64,000 nucleotides of DNA from Onchocerca lupi (taxonomy: Eukaryota; Nematoda; Chromadorea; Rhabditida; Onchocercidae): NCBI GenBank assembly GCA_028564675.1, contig JAOVVO010000088.1, positions 62,001-126,000 of the forward strand, given 5' to 3'. Positions within the stretch are counted from its first letter, which is position 1; every line of letters begins with the position of its first letter. The position numbers and the translations under genes were made by a program. Shown in pieces: positions 12,576 to 25,810 of this stretch. The notes beneath the pieces were generated by a model. That model saw only the letters and a list, made by a program, of their open reading frames with translations, was not told the DNA's origin and ran no database searches.

Positions 12576-15305
12576 TTATTATTTTACAAACATTATAAGC
12601 ATTTCGAATATGAATATCTGTATAATATCGCGCAAATATTACGATTTACTACAGACAAATAGACAGAAATGATTCGTTTGACCTTTTGAATGCAAACTCA
12701 TTTCTTTCCTAATTCTGCGAATATATTCATTGTCTTAACCTCTTAATGTCTCAGAAACAAGTTGAATATTACAGCATTACGTTCTTTGATTCTTTTATGT
12801 ATGACTGTGAAGTTTCACGCGTATCTGTGCGAGCAATGTATCATCATAAATATGATAATAGCTCTCTTGGCTAATCCGACAACTTGAAAATTTGGATCCT
12901 ATTTTCTCACCGACACAAGTAACATGAAGGAGAATTAGCATCGTCAAGTATTTTTTGTTATTTTCATCAAAAGGTGCTGGAAAACTTTCGTGGAGGATAA
13001 TATGAAGTGATACTCAATTGAAGTAGTCATTTGAGGACAATCAATCTGAGATTTAACAGACTAGGAATTTGCGCCAACTTCAAAGAATCTTCTCATATTA
13101 CTTTATTCAGAAACGATAGGATCTATTCTAAGGCTTTAAATGCCGAAACAGAACTGTGATTGGATAAGATAGGAAAAAAGAAGTAAACTGTGGTGCAAAG
13201 AAGAAAATATGCGTATCCTCTAATGCTTGTTACGGTGAAACATAAGGAACTTGGAAAATTGTATTCAAAAGATTGAAATAAGGCTGGAAATTTCGGTTAT
13301 ATTCTAAAATTAAATCGAATAATGAAAATTTATACGATACCTTGAGCCTTGAAATTATTTGCTGATAGATTATTTCGAATGATTGAATTATGTTAAATTA
13401 TGAAAAAGGGAAAATGAGACAGAACTCGCTTGAAAGTCAGTTTTGAAAATATCGCAGCACGGAATATCGGTTCTCTTCGCTAATTTCATCGATTAATTCG
13501 GAAGATTTTTTCATTCATGCTTAATAATATATTTAGCAGGCGTATTATCAAATTTTTTTACGGAGAAATATTTTAAGGAATTGACATAAGCAAAGATGTC
13601 AATAAGGAAATAGTACGGTGTTTGAGTATTAGTACAAAATGCAAGTGATATCGTATTTAATGGATCCGCGGGGGGCTCCAGATCACTTCAGTTTAAAATG
13701 GTACCGCCAACAGAAACACTTCACTTTTCGTGAATGCTTGTTGGTAGTGCTTATCATTTTGATATTGGAGAGGAAACTTGAGAATATTGGATCGTGACTC
13801 TATCATAAAATTTAGGTCAATTAATTATCCAATAACAAACTTAGCTGTTCATTTTTCTTATGATAATAAAAAAAATTATTTGAAAAAAAAAAGAATTATT
13901 CCTAGTCTCTATCAAACTTTGCAGTTTATGCTAAAACAGATATTGAATCAATCACTCCGTTCCGTATAACAGTGACACTTAAAAGTTCTTGTTTATTGAA
14001 TTCTTCTATTCCTAGCGATTGGATTCGAATATAATTCACTGTCTAACTCATAAAATAAGTCCTTGCATATTTCCGAAAGTATATCAGCATTAATAGGAAA
14101 TGCTTTTTCTTTCAGTCATTTCGATTTCGGCAGATAGATTTGATCTAAATTAGTTCAACTTTAAGCAGAAGATCATATTAACTGCAAGTGTTTCTAGAAA
14201 AGCATCTCTGCTTCCGTATTTCCAGCCCTGCATCAAATATCATATTACAAATTTCTCTCGAGGTGCGCTCCTTATTGTATTGGATATAATAAATCTTAAA
14301 CTTGAAGCAGGCCATAACTCACCATGCTCTTTTTCAAATTTTAATAATCCAACAGATATTCCCAATTGTTCGATCTCGGATTTATTATTTCCAATATCTA
14401 AGTTGAGAGAGCTAATTTTCTTGAGGCGAAGTTTCAATTTTCCTGAATTAAACGTTATCTAAAACAAATATGATCGATGTGTGCTTCTTAAAAGTTCATC
14501 TTCTTAGAAGCAAAAATATTCTGGAAACTCCGAGAACTTTAAATTCTATGAAGCTTTATAAAATCCAAAGAATTCATTCTAGAATTGCTACAAAATAATC
14601 TTCGTAAATTGATTGCATTTATCAAAGTTTAGCAACTTTGGATTGAAGCCAAATGAAGTGGAAAAGGTTCAAATGCTACAGAAAGGTCAAATGACCCTCT
14701 TTTTTTGAAAATTCAATATCCATATCATTGTTTATCGTGCTTCAATGATCAATAAGGACTCTTCAGTGAATGCCGCGATTCGGTTCGATGCCGCATTAAC
14801 AATATTTAATTTTTTAACCACTTTTACCACTTTGCACTATGACCTGTTGCTTGAAGGATATGCCATCTAAATATAATAGGGATCAATTGTAGTCATCAAC
14901 ACATCATAAACTCGATAATTTGTTGAAATTAATTGTTGACGCCTGGAGAATCATCATATCCCAATATTAACGTGCAAATTTTCTGCAATGATATCATTTT
15001 CTATAAGTTCACTCCTTATTTGATCATGAACCAATTATTTTTGATTAATCGCAGATATTAACAGAACTGGTTACTAATCGTGTCTAACATGTTTGACAAA
15101 AGTATTTTTTTTTAGGTTTTATTTTCTGCGAATGATCCATCTTCTTGTCACATGGATACTGATAAATAGATAAGCAATCAAAACTGGAGAATTTTTGCAG
15201 AAAAGAGAGAAGAGAGTGTAGTATGCACAAGGACATATTCTACTTGTTTGTGAAGTTTTCACTTTGTTTGGGTATTGATATGATTGGAAACTTCGTAAAA
15301 AAAAT

Positions 15306-15640
15306 CTACATACTGTTCTTTAAGAATTTCTGTAAGAAATTCCATGACATAAGTATATGTAATCATTGGAGAGGAAATCGATCAAACTTGTATGGAAAGT
15401 ATACGGGCTGAGAACTGCTGACATTCGGAATGCTCTGAAGTAAAATTGCCCTATTTCAAAATTCTAAAATCCCGATTCGTTTGGACAAGGATCCTTTAAC
15501 ACTGCTAGAAATATACACATCACATGTTCTTATCATTCTTAAAAAAGATAAATAATAATTGATGATCGCTCCTAAATCGAACTGAAAAAAATACATACTG
15601 TTCTTTAAGAATTTCTGTAAGAAATTCCACGACATGGAAG
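15306..15640. repeat. Direct repeat of about 46 bp, two copies
   Basis: The block starting TACATACTGTTCTTTAAGAA occurs at about 15306-15351 and again at about 15592-15638, differing at very few bases. Each copy contains the inverted repeat GAATTTC/GAAATTC. Between the copies lies ordinary AT-rich DNA. Confidence 0.7.
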
Positions 15641-15923
15641 TCATTATTAAGATTAGCTTGCTACTAAATATGGAGCAATTGGAAAAATGTAGAAGACTCA
15701 AGTTATCAGTCAATTAACATTCTAAATAAAGGGAGCCTAAGATTGGCTTAAGATAGCTGTTTTGGAACAAAGGATATTCTCTTAATCCAAATCCAGAGTG
15801 ACACATATCGCTAATATTAGTAGAGCATGGTTTAATCACAATTTTTATCGTTTATTTTCTTCCACTTTTTTCTTACAGGTAAATGAGCCGTAGTAATAAA
15901 TGAATTCTCTCAGGTGATTCAGA

Positions 15924-15991
15924 CTATCGATTCAGATTTGTATCACATTTTGTGATGCTATCGATTCAGATTTGTATCACATTTTGTGATG
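15924..15991. repeat. Perfect 34-bp tandem duplication
   Basis: The unit beginning CTATCGATTCAGATTTGTAT occurs at 15924-15957 and immediately again at 15958-15991 with no difference, implying a recent duplication. Confidence 0.85.
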
Positions 15992-15999
15992 GTTTAGAA

Positions 16000-18900
16000 T
16001 CATGTCAAAATATTTGCTATGCATGCAGTTGAATCGTAATAGCATGACTTTTGTCAACTTACTTCTCATTTTATTTGATCCATTACCTTTTTTGGTTCAT
16101 TTATAATAATCTTTTAATGTGATGAATGAAATCGAAAAAAAAATCAGTATTTTTCAAACCTTGAATAGAATTTGAAGATTATTTTTGCAATAGTTTTGCT
16201 AAAAACATTATTTTGATAGTATAAATAATGGATAGTTTAAATTTTACAAAACTTTTCTCTTCTTATGTAAAAATTAGTTTTGATTTTAATATTAAGAAAT
16301 AAATTTAAAACAAATTTATTTAGAGATTGGCAACTTTATAACAAGTAGTGTCCAATGCAACAAATAATTATCCGTCAATGATGTGCTATCTTATATTGGC
16401 TAAAATTGCTCAATTTAATGAACCATTTCCTCTTCTTTCTTTTGTTCACTTTCTTCTAATAATCCATAAAATACGTTTGGTAGGTGATTTCTCGTGTATG
16501 CCACAATTAAGTTTCGTTTATGATATTCTAATTACTCCTTGTTTGTTCAATCATTAATAGTTAATGTCTCATGCCAATAATCTATCACCACTGTTTGCAA
16601 TAACTTATGAACGAATAATTTACGAAAGGAATTCAGTCCAATTGAAATTCCAGAAGAAATAAAGTTGTGAGGTGTAATATAATCAGAATATCAATATAAT
16701 TTGCAACAGTCAGTATTGATAGTGGAAGTAATCTTATTCAACTAATTTATTGTATAATTGCTTTTAAATTATTGAAGTCAAATCCTCCCTATTTGTCCAA
16801 AATAACATCTAAATTGCGCTTTAATCTCTTGACTATCAAACTGAATACATCTAGCAGAATGATTTTCGAAATAGCCGCATAAATATGATCTTACCTAACT
16901 TTTAGTAAATTTCGTTGAATTTGCCGAATAAACTTAATTACCCAGATTATATCATAAATTTTACTCCGAAAAGTTATTATTTGCATGGATGATTGAGTCG
17001 TTTAACATACTGATTAGAAATGCTCTGCAACGCAAAAAGTTGTAAAATCTTAGTGTGTCTGAAAATGGCGAAATTAGTAGTTAATCTATGTCAGCTATAA
17101 AATGATGTTTGAATTGGTTGCCGAATTGTAAATCAACATGAATGGCCATCAACCCAATGATCAGTTTATTATTTACCTTCTCAAATTGCTTTTCAATAAT
17201 GACTTCGCAATAGTGACAGTAAAAGTTAACCATATACTGTAATTTATGGAGTTTAAATAATCTTTATTTTGATTGCTTCAGTAGAAACAGTTTGTATCAG
17301 TAAAAAAATACGATTTCGTCACGATCGCATGAAATTTAAATTTAAAATCTGGATGAAATCATGCCTTTCTCTTTCTATCTATTAGCTTTTTCTTCTCTCT
17401 TTAGTCTGACTAATAATGTTTAGCGATAAATTTTTGAATACTATTTTTTAATATACACTACTCAATTTAGTGTCCTCAAGAATATTTGCGAATATTTTCT
17501 AGAGTTTCTAAAAAGATAAATAAAAAAAAAAAACATTACTTGTTTGTTCCAGACAATTTACAATGATTTATTTGAATTAATATTCAAATTTACATTAAAT
17601 TATTATTAATGTTGGAATTATTTAAATTGCCAAGTGATATGATTATGCACTTGAATACGATCGTTCATACAATCCCCATAATGCCAAAATTATAATAAAA
17701 ACTTTCTCTTCATTTCAATCGGTTTTTAAATGAATATATAAATTAATATTGATGGTATAAACTAAGACTTAATGGGCTTAGTGGCATTAAAAGGATGAAA
17801 ATGTAAAGAGGTTCTTAGTCACGGGTATTATCCATTCTCATCTTTTGTAATTATAAAATGAGAATTGCTCGTCGCAGAAATTTAACATTCATTCTTATAT
17901 ATTAATTTGAGCTGATCCAAGAATCATTTCAGTGATTGCTTCCGTTTTCTCCTTCCTTCCGCAAGATTAAAACAGATAACAATAGAAGATTCAGAATTAC
18001 AGGGCCGATTTCCATGGTGATGAATTCTCATGACGCATGTGCTCATTTCTTTCGATTTGCATCATTTGGTGACAGCATGATGAATTTACATCATTTATCA
18101 CTCCCGCTATTTCTCACCTCTAATCCCAGCTTTCTCATTCAAATTAATTAATGATTAATAAAGATGCAAAATTGTCGCAAAATTTTTTTGCAATAGGAAG
18201 GGAAAAGAGAGTTAGTGGGTATAAATAGCTCATCTACCTTTAGTTGATAAATTCCTAGATTATGATTATCTCTGAGATGATTTACTATTAGTCATAGATA
18301 AAGTATCAAGAAAAAAGATGAAGTAAAGCTAGGAAAGAAAAGAGTGAGAAAAAAATAAAGAGCAAAGGTAAAAATGAGAGAGAGAGGAGAAAGGAAAAAT
18401 GAGCTTATATTAAGAAGTTCCCTTAGTATTATTCTTCTTTGATGATTTCTAGCGATCTTTTATTAACTTCGCTACAAAATCATTCAAGTAAGTCGACTTT
18501 CTTCGAACTCTTTCATTTCAATCAAACAACAGCTCACAGCAACGATACGGTATTCGTACGCTGTCTGCTATTGGACGCTGTAAGTAAGTGATCGATGCAA
18601 TGCCCCGCCTCCGGAATCAGTTCTTGACGATGGTTTTGCCTTTGATAAGTTGCTGCTTGATTTACTTTTTTTAAATCTCTTAAATCTTCTGAAAATACTT
18701 TTTTATCTTCGGAGAATTTTTAGCCAAGGGATCAGTCGAAACTAATCTTCAGATCTCCTCTCAGGTCATTACATCATTTGTGGTGATACCATCATTAGAC
18801 AGAACAAATCACATTCAGTGGTCGGGCTGTTTGGTATTCAAATGAGTAATTTGTGGAATTTTCAACCAATTTCATCTGATTTATAAGAGAAATTTGAATT

Positions 18901-20420
18901 TATTTGTTATCAAAGACAAAGTTGCTCGAACCAGTAAACTTTCGCTTTAGTCGAAGTCAGTAAGACTTCTGTATGATTCAAATTGATATGGATGTCGATT
19001 TCTTTTGACAGTTTATGTACAGAATACTATAATATTATTAGCGCACATTAAAAAACTATATTTTGCCTCCGATTTGCCAGACTTATTTTGGCATTTAAAA
19101 TAGTCTCAAAGAGTCGAAATAATTTTATCGTTATTTACACATTCTTCTCTTTGCCTCTTAAGAGAAGAGATCATTGCACTTTTATTTTCGTCAATTTGTA
19201 ATTTGTCTTCCTGATTCAATTTCGAATTAAACAAATTAGATGAATAATTTTGATGGCTTAAGATAAATATAAAAGCAAAATAATAAATATAAAAGTAGTA
19301 TTAGCTAGCGTAATTACTAATTTTTATTCTAAATTAATTAATTAAATAATGAATAAAAAATAATGTCGCTTCTACATGGCGCAAAGATTTCTAATATCAT
19401 TGCAATTAAAAAATCAAATTGAAGTCAATTTCAAGTGATAGAAAAATAAGCGTTAATGACTTTTTTCGCTCTTTTCATACCACCCACTTCTCAGCTTTAC
19501 TTTATGTATAATAGGCATTCATTTTAGTAACCATCGCAACAGAAAGTTTTTAAATTTCAATAATGGTATTAAAGTGATCAATGTAACTAGATGACGACTG
19601 GAAATATTAAGTTGAACTTTTTGTAAACTAATTAAATATGCTCCCCTATTAATAAACTCATTTATATTTTACTATTCGAAATTCAAAATAAATTTCCTCA
19701 GTTTTGTAATTCCCAAAGATCTTACATTCAGATGTGAAAATAATTTGCAGAAATTGTAGTTTTCACTTTGTGAATGCAAAAAAGACACGCCGAAAAGTGC
19801 CATTTATACTCAGGATTGTCATATGATTAGTCTGTACAACTATTTCCACTGATCGGCATGAGAACATGTTGGACTGCCACTCATCATGCAAATGAATGAA
19901 TACATTCCACAGTTTGCATCATGCATGCAAAGCTTTACTAAAATTATCTCTTTGTTTATTTTAAATAGTTTTGATGTAAGTAAAAGACAGTTAGGAATAT
20001 TAAGGTGAATTGTTCTTGTAAAATAAGTAAATACATTTCCATTGGAAGGATTGATAAGGCACTGATAAAATGATATTATAAAGAGATAAGAAATATCAAC
20101 TGATCGTAGCATAAAGGATGTGCTTCCAGAATAGTAGGTTGTTCCGAGAACCTAAATAGTGCTCAAAGTTTCTGCAAACAGGAATTATGTATAATAAAAA
20201 TGATATGAACCAAATAAGAATGGAAAAATCTGAAAACCTGAAATTGAAATTAAAAGCGTTAAGGTACAGGTACTTAGTTAGGATAATATTGTAAATAAGA
20301 TGTAATGTTATTAACAACATAATAATTAACCAAACAACCTCTAAATCATATTTATATTTATTTGAACGCTTTTATATCTTTAATTGAAAATTTGGAAGCT
20401 TTTTTGCTTTTAACATTGTT
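16000..20420. other. Upstream region of the first homeobox gene
   Basis: No gene is supported here. The stretch precedes the homeobox gene that starts at 20445 and may carry its promoter and enhancers. A local GC-rich patch with CCCCGCC (about 18603-18615), a type bound by Sp/KLF zinc-finger factors, stands out from the AT-rich background. The rest shows nothing definite. Confidence 0.35.
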
Positions 20421-20444
20421 CAGGATCAAATTCTTATATGTCAA

Positions 20445-22574
20445 ATGGTGTATGGTTCAGTACCATTCAATCCATATGCTCATTTATCATACCCTTCCGG
20501 TACCACAAATACTGCATCAACCTTCGGTTATTCTCCTATACATCCAATCGCACCAATGGGGATGTTCACCAGCAGTTATTCAAACGGTTCGTCCAATTTC
20601 ACTTTAACTATTTTAGAACTTTATAACTTTCAGTAAACAAAGTATGATTGCAGTTTTTGCATTTCAGGAATAATTCCTCGGAAAAATCGAAGGGAAAGAA
20701 CAACTTTTAACAGACAGCAACTCGAGATTCTGGAAAATCTATTCGCTACAACACATTATCCAGATGTATTTACTAGAGAAAAAATTGCTGAGCAAATACA
20801 GTTGCAGGAAAGTCGAATTCAGGTTTTGATTTCCTCTTTTCTACTTATCGGTTGTTTTTATTAAATTCTTCAATTATAACCATTTTTTCTTTATTATTAT
20901 CGACGATTTCGAATTGATTTTGACGAATAACATTTTTCGAAAAAAAAATGTTTTATTTTCCACAAACAAAAGCGGAATCTTTGTGAAACCAATGCAACTG
21001 AATGATATCTCAACCAAAAGTTACCGAAAATAGGTATTCTGTTTCTGGCGAGCATCTGCCACACTTGCCAATCAGTTTTTCTGCGAACTTTGTCAAATAT
21101 CGAGCAGCTAATAATCTGACATGCCAAAAATAATTTGGAAGGAATTTTTGATGCGTGTAAGGGACATAAATAAAAGCAACAATCTTTGTTTTAGTATACA
21201 TTTCTTTTTGTAAAGAATACTGTAATAATATGCTAATCATAATAAGTTCCCAAATAAGAGACAATATTTCAGTTCTTTTTCGATTTCTTGTTCCAACTAT
21301 AAAATTGAGAGGAGAAAAATACTATGACTTCAATTTAGCAAAAAGTTTTGACAAATTCATGAATAATGCTTGTAGCTATATCAGAAAAGTAACTAATTAA
21401 TTGAGTTTGAAAGTGATATAATAAGTTAATATGCAACCAATATAATGTGCTACCTTTTATGTTACAATTCAGGTGTGGTTTAAGAATCGGCGTGCCAAAC
21501 AACGACAACAGGAAAGGCAAAGGCCAAAAAGATCACATGCAATTACCGGTGCTAGCTCATCTTCATCATGTAGTACTACGAATACTACTGGCCTGAATAG
21601 TGCTCATGCAGATTCCATGAATAATCCGATAAAGGAAGTTTCAGATGAAACGAAAGAATCCACAGTGTCACCAAAATCCATAGGGCAATTTGCCAGTGAA
21701 CCTGAAACCAAGTAAGCAATTGCTGGCATTGCACCAGCTTGTGAAATCTGAGATCACGGAAACTTGTGTTCTTGAAAATTTGATTGAGATCTTTAATGAC
21801 AAAAACACTTGCATTTTCAGCTCGAAAAATCCCAAAAACCTACATTACAATTTAAGAAATTCAATAAAAGCGGAGAAAATAGAAGAAAAAGAACAAGCTT
21901 CATGCTCCACGAATCGATCATTATCAAGGAGTTCTGAGGTGACAGAAAATTTATGGCCAGGTTGCATAGAAAATCCGGTAAATAAGAAAATTATTTATAT
22001 CAGTATTTATGTTTTTTTTTTTGGCATAATTACTATAGTAAAACTATAGATTTAGATGGCTTAGAAGATGGATACGAAGAACGAGAAACTTTTGGTTTTA
22101 GAATTTATGTTACAAAAAGTTGCATAAACTATATCGAGAGCATCATTATCATAACACGTTATCATCGATCAACTGATTATTTTTTAGCATTATAAAAATC
22201 AGATATATCAACCAGAGATTTAGTAATTTTAAACTTCTTTTAAATCAATTTCTTAACTCTAACTTACTATCTTCTGCTTTTTGCAGACATTCCCGACAAT
22301 ATCAGTTACAGCTTCGTCATTGTCACCCACCTCGACGACGGCATTATCGTTGCATCAAATGACACTTCCTCCGCCTTATCCACATACTCAGGATTTAAAC
22401 TCATATTTCTACAATAGCCACCAATATTACCAACAAATGTTAGATAGCAGCGCTGCTGTAGCATATAACAATACTTATGGTAGCTACCAGGCTGCTGCTG
22501 CAGCAAACGCTTACAACCAAAATTGCCCAGTATCCGCCTATTCTGCACATCAATATTTTTTTGGGCCCAGATAG
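20445..22574 (+). CDS. Otx-type K50 paired-like homeobox gene, ceh-36/ceh-37-like (copy 1)
   Basis: Encodes a nuclear DNA-binding transcription factor of about 326 residues. Exons: 20445-20586, 20668-20822, 21473-21711, 21821-21977, 22287-22574; all junctions keep frame. The homeodomain spans residues 54-113 (RRERTTF at its start, helix 3 QVWFKNRRAK) with Lys at position 50 (K103), the residue that gives Otx/Bicoid proteins TAATCC preference. The Q46/V47 intron is the usual one for paired-class genes. LQESRIQ replaces LPESRVQ of canonical Otx, as I recall for the worm ceh-36/ceh-37 branch rather than ttx-1. The N-terminus is Tyr/Pro/Ser-rich. The C-terminus has a Ser/Thr run, LPPPYPH, repeated Tyr and an Ala run, typical of activation regions. 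The start follows a TTGTTCAG acceptor at 20423, probably a trans-splice site. Related worm factors specify head sensory neurons; that role is inferred here. AATAAA lies at 22597. Confidence 0.88.
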
Positions 22575-22596
22575 TTAAATTCCTATTTTGTCAACG

Positions 22597-22602
22597 AATA
22601 AA
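22597..22602 (+). terminator. Poly(A) signal of homeobox gene copy 1
   Basis: A canonical AATAAA lies 22 bases past the stop codon, giving a very short 3' UTR if used. Confidence 0.5.
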
Positions 22603-22609
22603 AATAGTT

Positions 22610-24735
22610 CCGAAGGGAAAAAGATGCAAAGAAAGAGAAATTGGAATCTTCTATTCAGCGAATCATGCAGAAAGCCGAATTTTTTTTTCCTTTTCTAGGA
22701 TCTAGAAATATCAAAAATCCTTCATGTAACTTTTTCAACCACTAATCTTCTCAATTCCTATTATCAGCTAATTCTTTTGACATTAATTTCAATGAGAATT
22801 TGTCTATTTTAATACATATTTTGTTCGAAAAAGTTATGAATTGCATTAAGAGCTGAAAAAAAAATGATGCACTTTGCTTTATCGAGAAGCTTTGCAAAAT
22901 GATGCATTTCAGCTAAGTGGCATCGCCCTCCTAGTTAACTTAAAGCTTTTTAATTAAGCCAAATTCTTCCTTTTTATGGTTTTGCATCATCAAGACATCA
23001 TTTTATCTGCATTCAACTTGACTTCTATAATTAATTGCTAAAATTTCCTATTGTTATACGAAAAGGACATTGTTAGCAAAATTAAATGACATCTGAAAAA
23101 TGAATATCACTTGAATAAGCATAAACTCGGCGAAAAAAGATGCTTTACGGAAGCTAATGTGAAATTTTTGAAGTTCAGAATCGCATCTGAAATTTTCATT
23201 TCAGTTTGATTATATGTTTAATGTGAAACATTCTCTTATACACAATGTCCGCAAATTATTTCATCCATCAATATTTTTATATATTGCACGGTTTATAGCT
23301 ATAATTTGTTGTACGCCTTCATTTCTCATCTAGCTATGAAATTAGACGTTATTTAGGTACCGGATAAGATTTATTGTTTTTTTTTTTTTAAGTCGAATTA
23401 GCAGATGTAACACTTGTCAATCATTATCTTCATGAGCATCATTCCTGTGCTAATATTACTGTACATTTTATAGCAATACCATCCGTTTCTTTCGTAATGC
23501 TTTTAAATCATACTGTACTTCAAGTTCAGTTAGAAATAAATAAAAAAAATAATTAATCCAACTCATTGATATCCGATTGCTTGACATTCTACTGATTAGA
23601 TATCGAAATTTAACAAGTGTATTTAACAGTATAAAAGCAAAAATTCTACGTCATGTATATATGAGAAGCCAAGATTCTGAATAACAAAGATTTTTCGAAT
23701 AACAGATTTTTTTCTTTTATCAAAGCTTTATCTCACTAGTACTCTTCTTGAAACCCATTTGAGCAGTCGATTCTATACAATTAGATGTAGCAGCTAGTGC
23801 ACAGCCGAAGGGAAATATACTCCAGAAGTTTCAAGTAAAGGCATACATTTTAAGTCCTCGTTGTCTACTTAACCAATGAATGCATTAAATACATTTATTG
23901 GGTTATAAGTGTTTTTACAGTTTATTAGTTGGAAATTGCATCATGCATCTTAATATCTGCATGCTTTCCTCATTATATGCATTTCACATTTTTACAACAA
24001 CATCCTAAAATTGAAATTTCGCTGCTATAATTCAGATGACCGAGGCTTCCATTAGATTTACAGCCGTCTTTTCATTCGATTGCTATTAAGAAAGTACCAC
24101 TTGTGACTTACACTGAACAATTATAAACTGTTCGAAAATTGATGGGTTTGGCATAATATCCATTGAGATGGTAGCAATTAGAAATAATCTTTGACCTTTT
24201 CACCAACGAAATAATTAACCAAATGGTGTTCAACTTGAGGATCCGAAGCACTTGACATTTTGTGTGGTAAAAATCGCCATATTAAGACGTCACAAGAAAT
24301 TGACCTTGACTGATGATATTCCCATTTATAATATACACTGAGAAAATGACCAGCAATAAGAAGATCGTGCCTCGAAACTTTTAAAAAAATTAAAAGAAGA
24401 AAGTTTGCGATGTAAGTTTAATACTAACAAGTGCAAGCATGTGATGCATGTCAGCGTTGCAAAGTATTGACACTCTTGCCATCAGTAAATCCTCTCTCCA
24501 ATGAATGGCTTTCCCGGAGAAATCTACCAGATGCTATTTATCATAATTTCATTATCCAAATTTTAAAGAGCATTTTTCCCAGTAACTGAGAAAAGTGCTG
24601 CTATAACATTTGCGAAGTATTGTCAGGAGATGTGATATGCCAAGGAGAGAAGGGAGAGAAAGAGAACGAAAGAAAGAGTAAAGGAATGTTGATGCGAGCA
24701 GAGAAGCAAAGACGAATAGCAATCTGCAAAGAGAG
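22610..24735. other. Intergenic DNA between homeobox copy 1 and U1
   Basis: AT-rich, with no supported coding or RNA gene. Only short homopolymer runs are seen. Confidence 0.45.
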
Positions 24736-24756
24736 TATCCCGTCGGGAATGATGAG
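24735..24756 (+). promoter_or_regulatory. Possible snRNA proximal sequence element
   Basis: TATCCCGTCGGGAATG lies about 40-55 bases before the U1 5' end, where snRNA genes carry a proximal sequence element, and is far more GC-rich than the flanks. The match to the nematode element is from memory and only partial. Confidence 0.35.
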
Positions 24757-24792
24757 CAGAGAGAAATGATTACAAATTTGTGGTTCGTTACT

Positions 24793-24962
24793 AAACTTAC
24801 TTGGCTGGGAGGTGACTCGCGATCATGAAGGCGAGTACTCCACGGTGAGGTCGGCCCATTGCACTTGCGGGTAACGATTGACCCGTGTGGCAGTCTCGAG
24901 TTGGGACTCGCCAACAGCATAATTTTTGCGTTTGGGGACAGACAATCGTGCCGTTCCCCGCC
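24793..24962 (+). ncRNA. U1: U1 spliceosomal snRNA (5'-end variant)
   Basis: This is the RNA of the U1 snRNP, which recognises 5' splice sites in the nucleus. The order of elements matches U1. The 5' end AAACTTACTTGG is nearly the nematode AAACUUACCUGG. Stem-loop I has the U1-70K loop GATCATGAAG (24822-24831). Stem-loop II has the U1A-type loop ATTGCAC (24858-24864). A third stem follows, then the Sm site AATTTTTG (24921-24928) and a final stem GGGGAC/GTTCCCC (24934-24959). Length of about 170 fits the family. The oddity is position 9 of the guide region, which is T where the family has C and which faces the last exon base at splice sites; position 8 (C) and the rest of the guide are normal. 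It is either a variant U1 or a decaying copy among several U1 genes. Intact stems and Sm site argue that it is functional. Confidence 0.85.
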
Positions 24963-24969
24963 GCCGTTG

Positions 24970-25738
24970 AGGGGTGGATTCGGGATAAACCGTGATACAG
25001 CGAGACCCGAAGTAGGTCATCCCATCAAATTGGCTTCACGTCGCTGCTTCCACATCCGACATGAACTGTTGATAAAATGAATCTCGTCTTGAGCTAGCAT
25101 GAAAAGTATATTTTCCTGCAGGTGGCTTCCGTAACTACCTTCATATCAGGAAACGCCATTAAATGTTCCCGTTTATGAGATTATAATGAATTTGATAGCC
25201 TATAATCATGGAAGACAATTCTTTCATTGTTTTGGACGTCGGAGTTATTGAAAATCAAGATTTGAAAACCAACGCAGAATTTTCGATACGGATAATAGCA
25301 GTCCGAAATTCGACCAACCCCAGACTGAACTAAATGAATATTATTCACAATCGCTAAATCTGCTGATTAATTTGAAATGTAAGAATGAAGATATTGTGCA
25401 TCTGCTGGGTAGTTCTTAAATATAAAATACACCAGCCTTTTGTAGTGACTTTCATCAAAAATGGATTTGAACCAGATATTTATAACTTGATATACATTCT
25501 ATTTTGTTACACTTTAACATCAAACATGTTTCAAGATGGAAAGACAATACATTAATCAGCATACTTTAAAAGCCGCCAAGTTTCCTTAAGAGACATGTGA
25601 ACTGAAGCGCGCTCTTCGTATTGGCAATATCACACAAATTTATGAGTGGTAGGTAGAGATCCAAATTAAAAGTCTGTGGATCAAGACGAGCCAAATTTAA
25701 CATCTAAACAGAAAATGTTTCATATAGTAATAGTTTGG

Positions 25739-25771
<33 letters not shown>

Positions 25772-25800
25772 GTTGGAATGAGATAATTCAAAGCAGTATG
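24970..25800. other. Spacer between U1 and MED24
   Basis: GC content falls back to background after about 25060. It contains a run of about 31 A at 25740-25770 and no gene. It holds the 3' ends of two convergent genes (U1 on plus, MED24 on minus). Confidence 0.5.
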
Positions 25801-25810
25801 CTTAATTGAA

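Noticed and set aside
14775..14810. GGTTCGATGCC resembling a tRNA T-loop
   Set aside because: No acceptor stem or D and anticodon arms could be built around it; the sequence is a small direct repeat of ATGCCGC.
16930..16950. TTAATTACCCA, identical to part of the nematode spliced leader SL1
   Set aside because: Only 11 bases match, the next bases differ from SL1, and no Sm site or stem structure follows.
24552..25080. Several open frames across the U1 region
   Set aside because: The region is an RNA gene with raised GC content, which lowers stop-codon frequency; the frames have no protein motifs.
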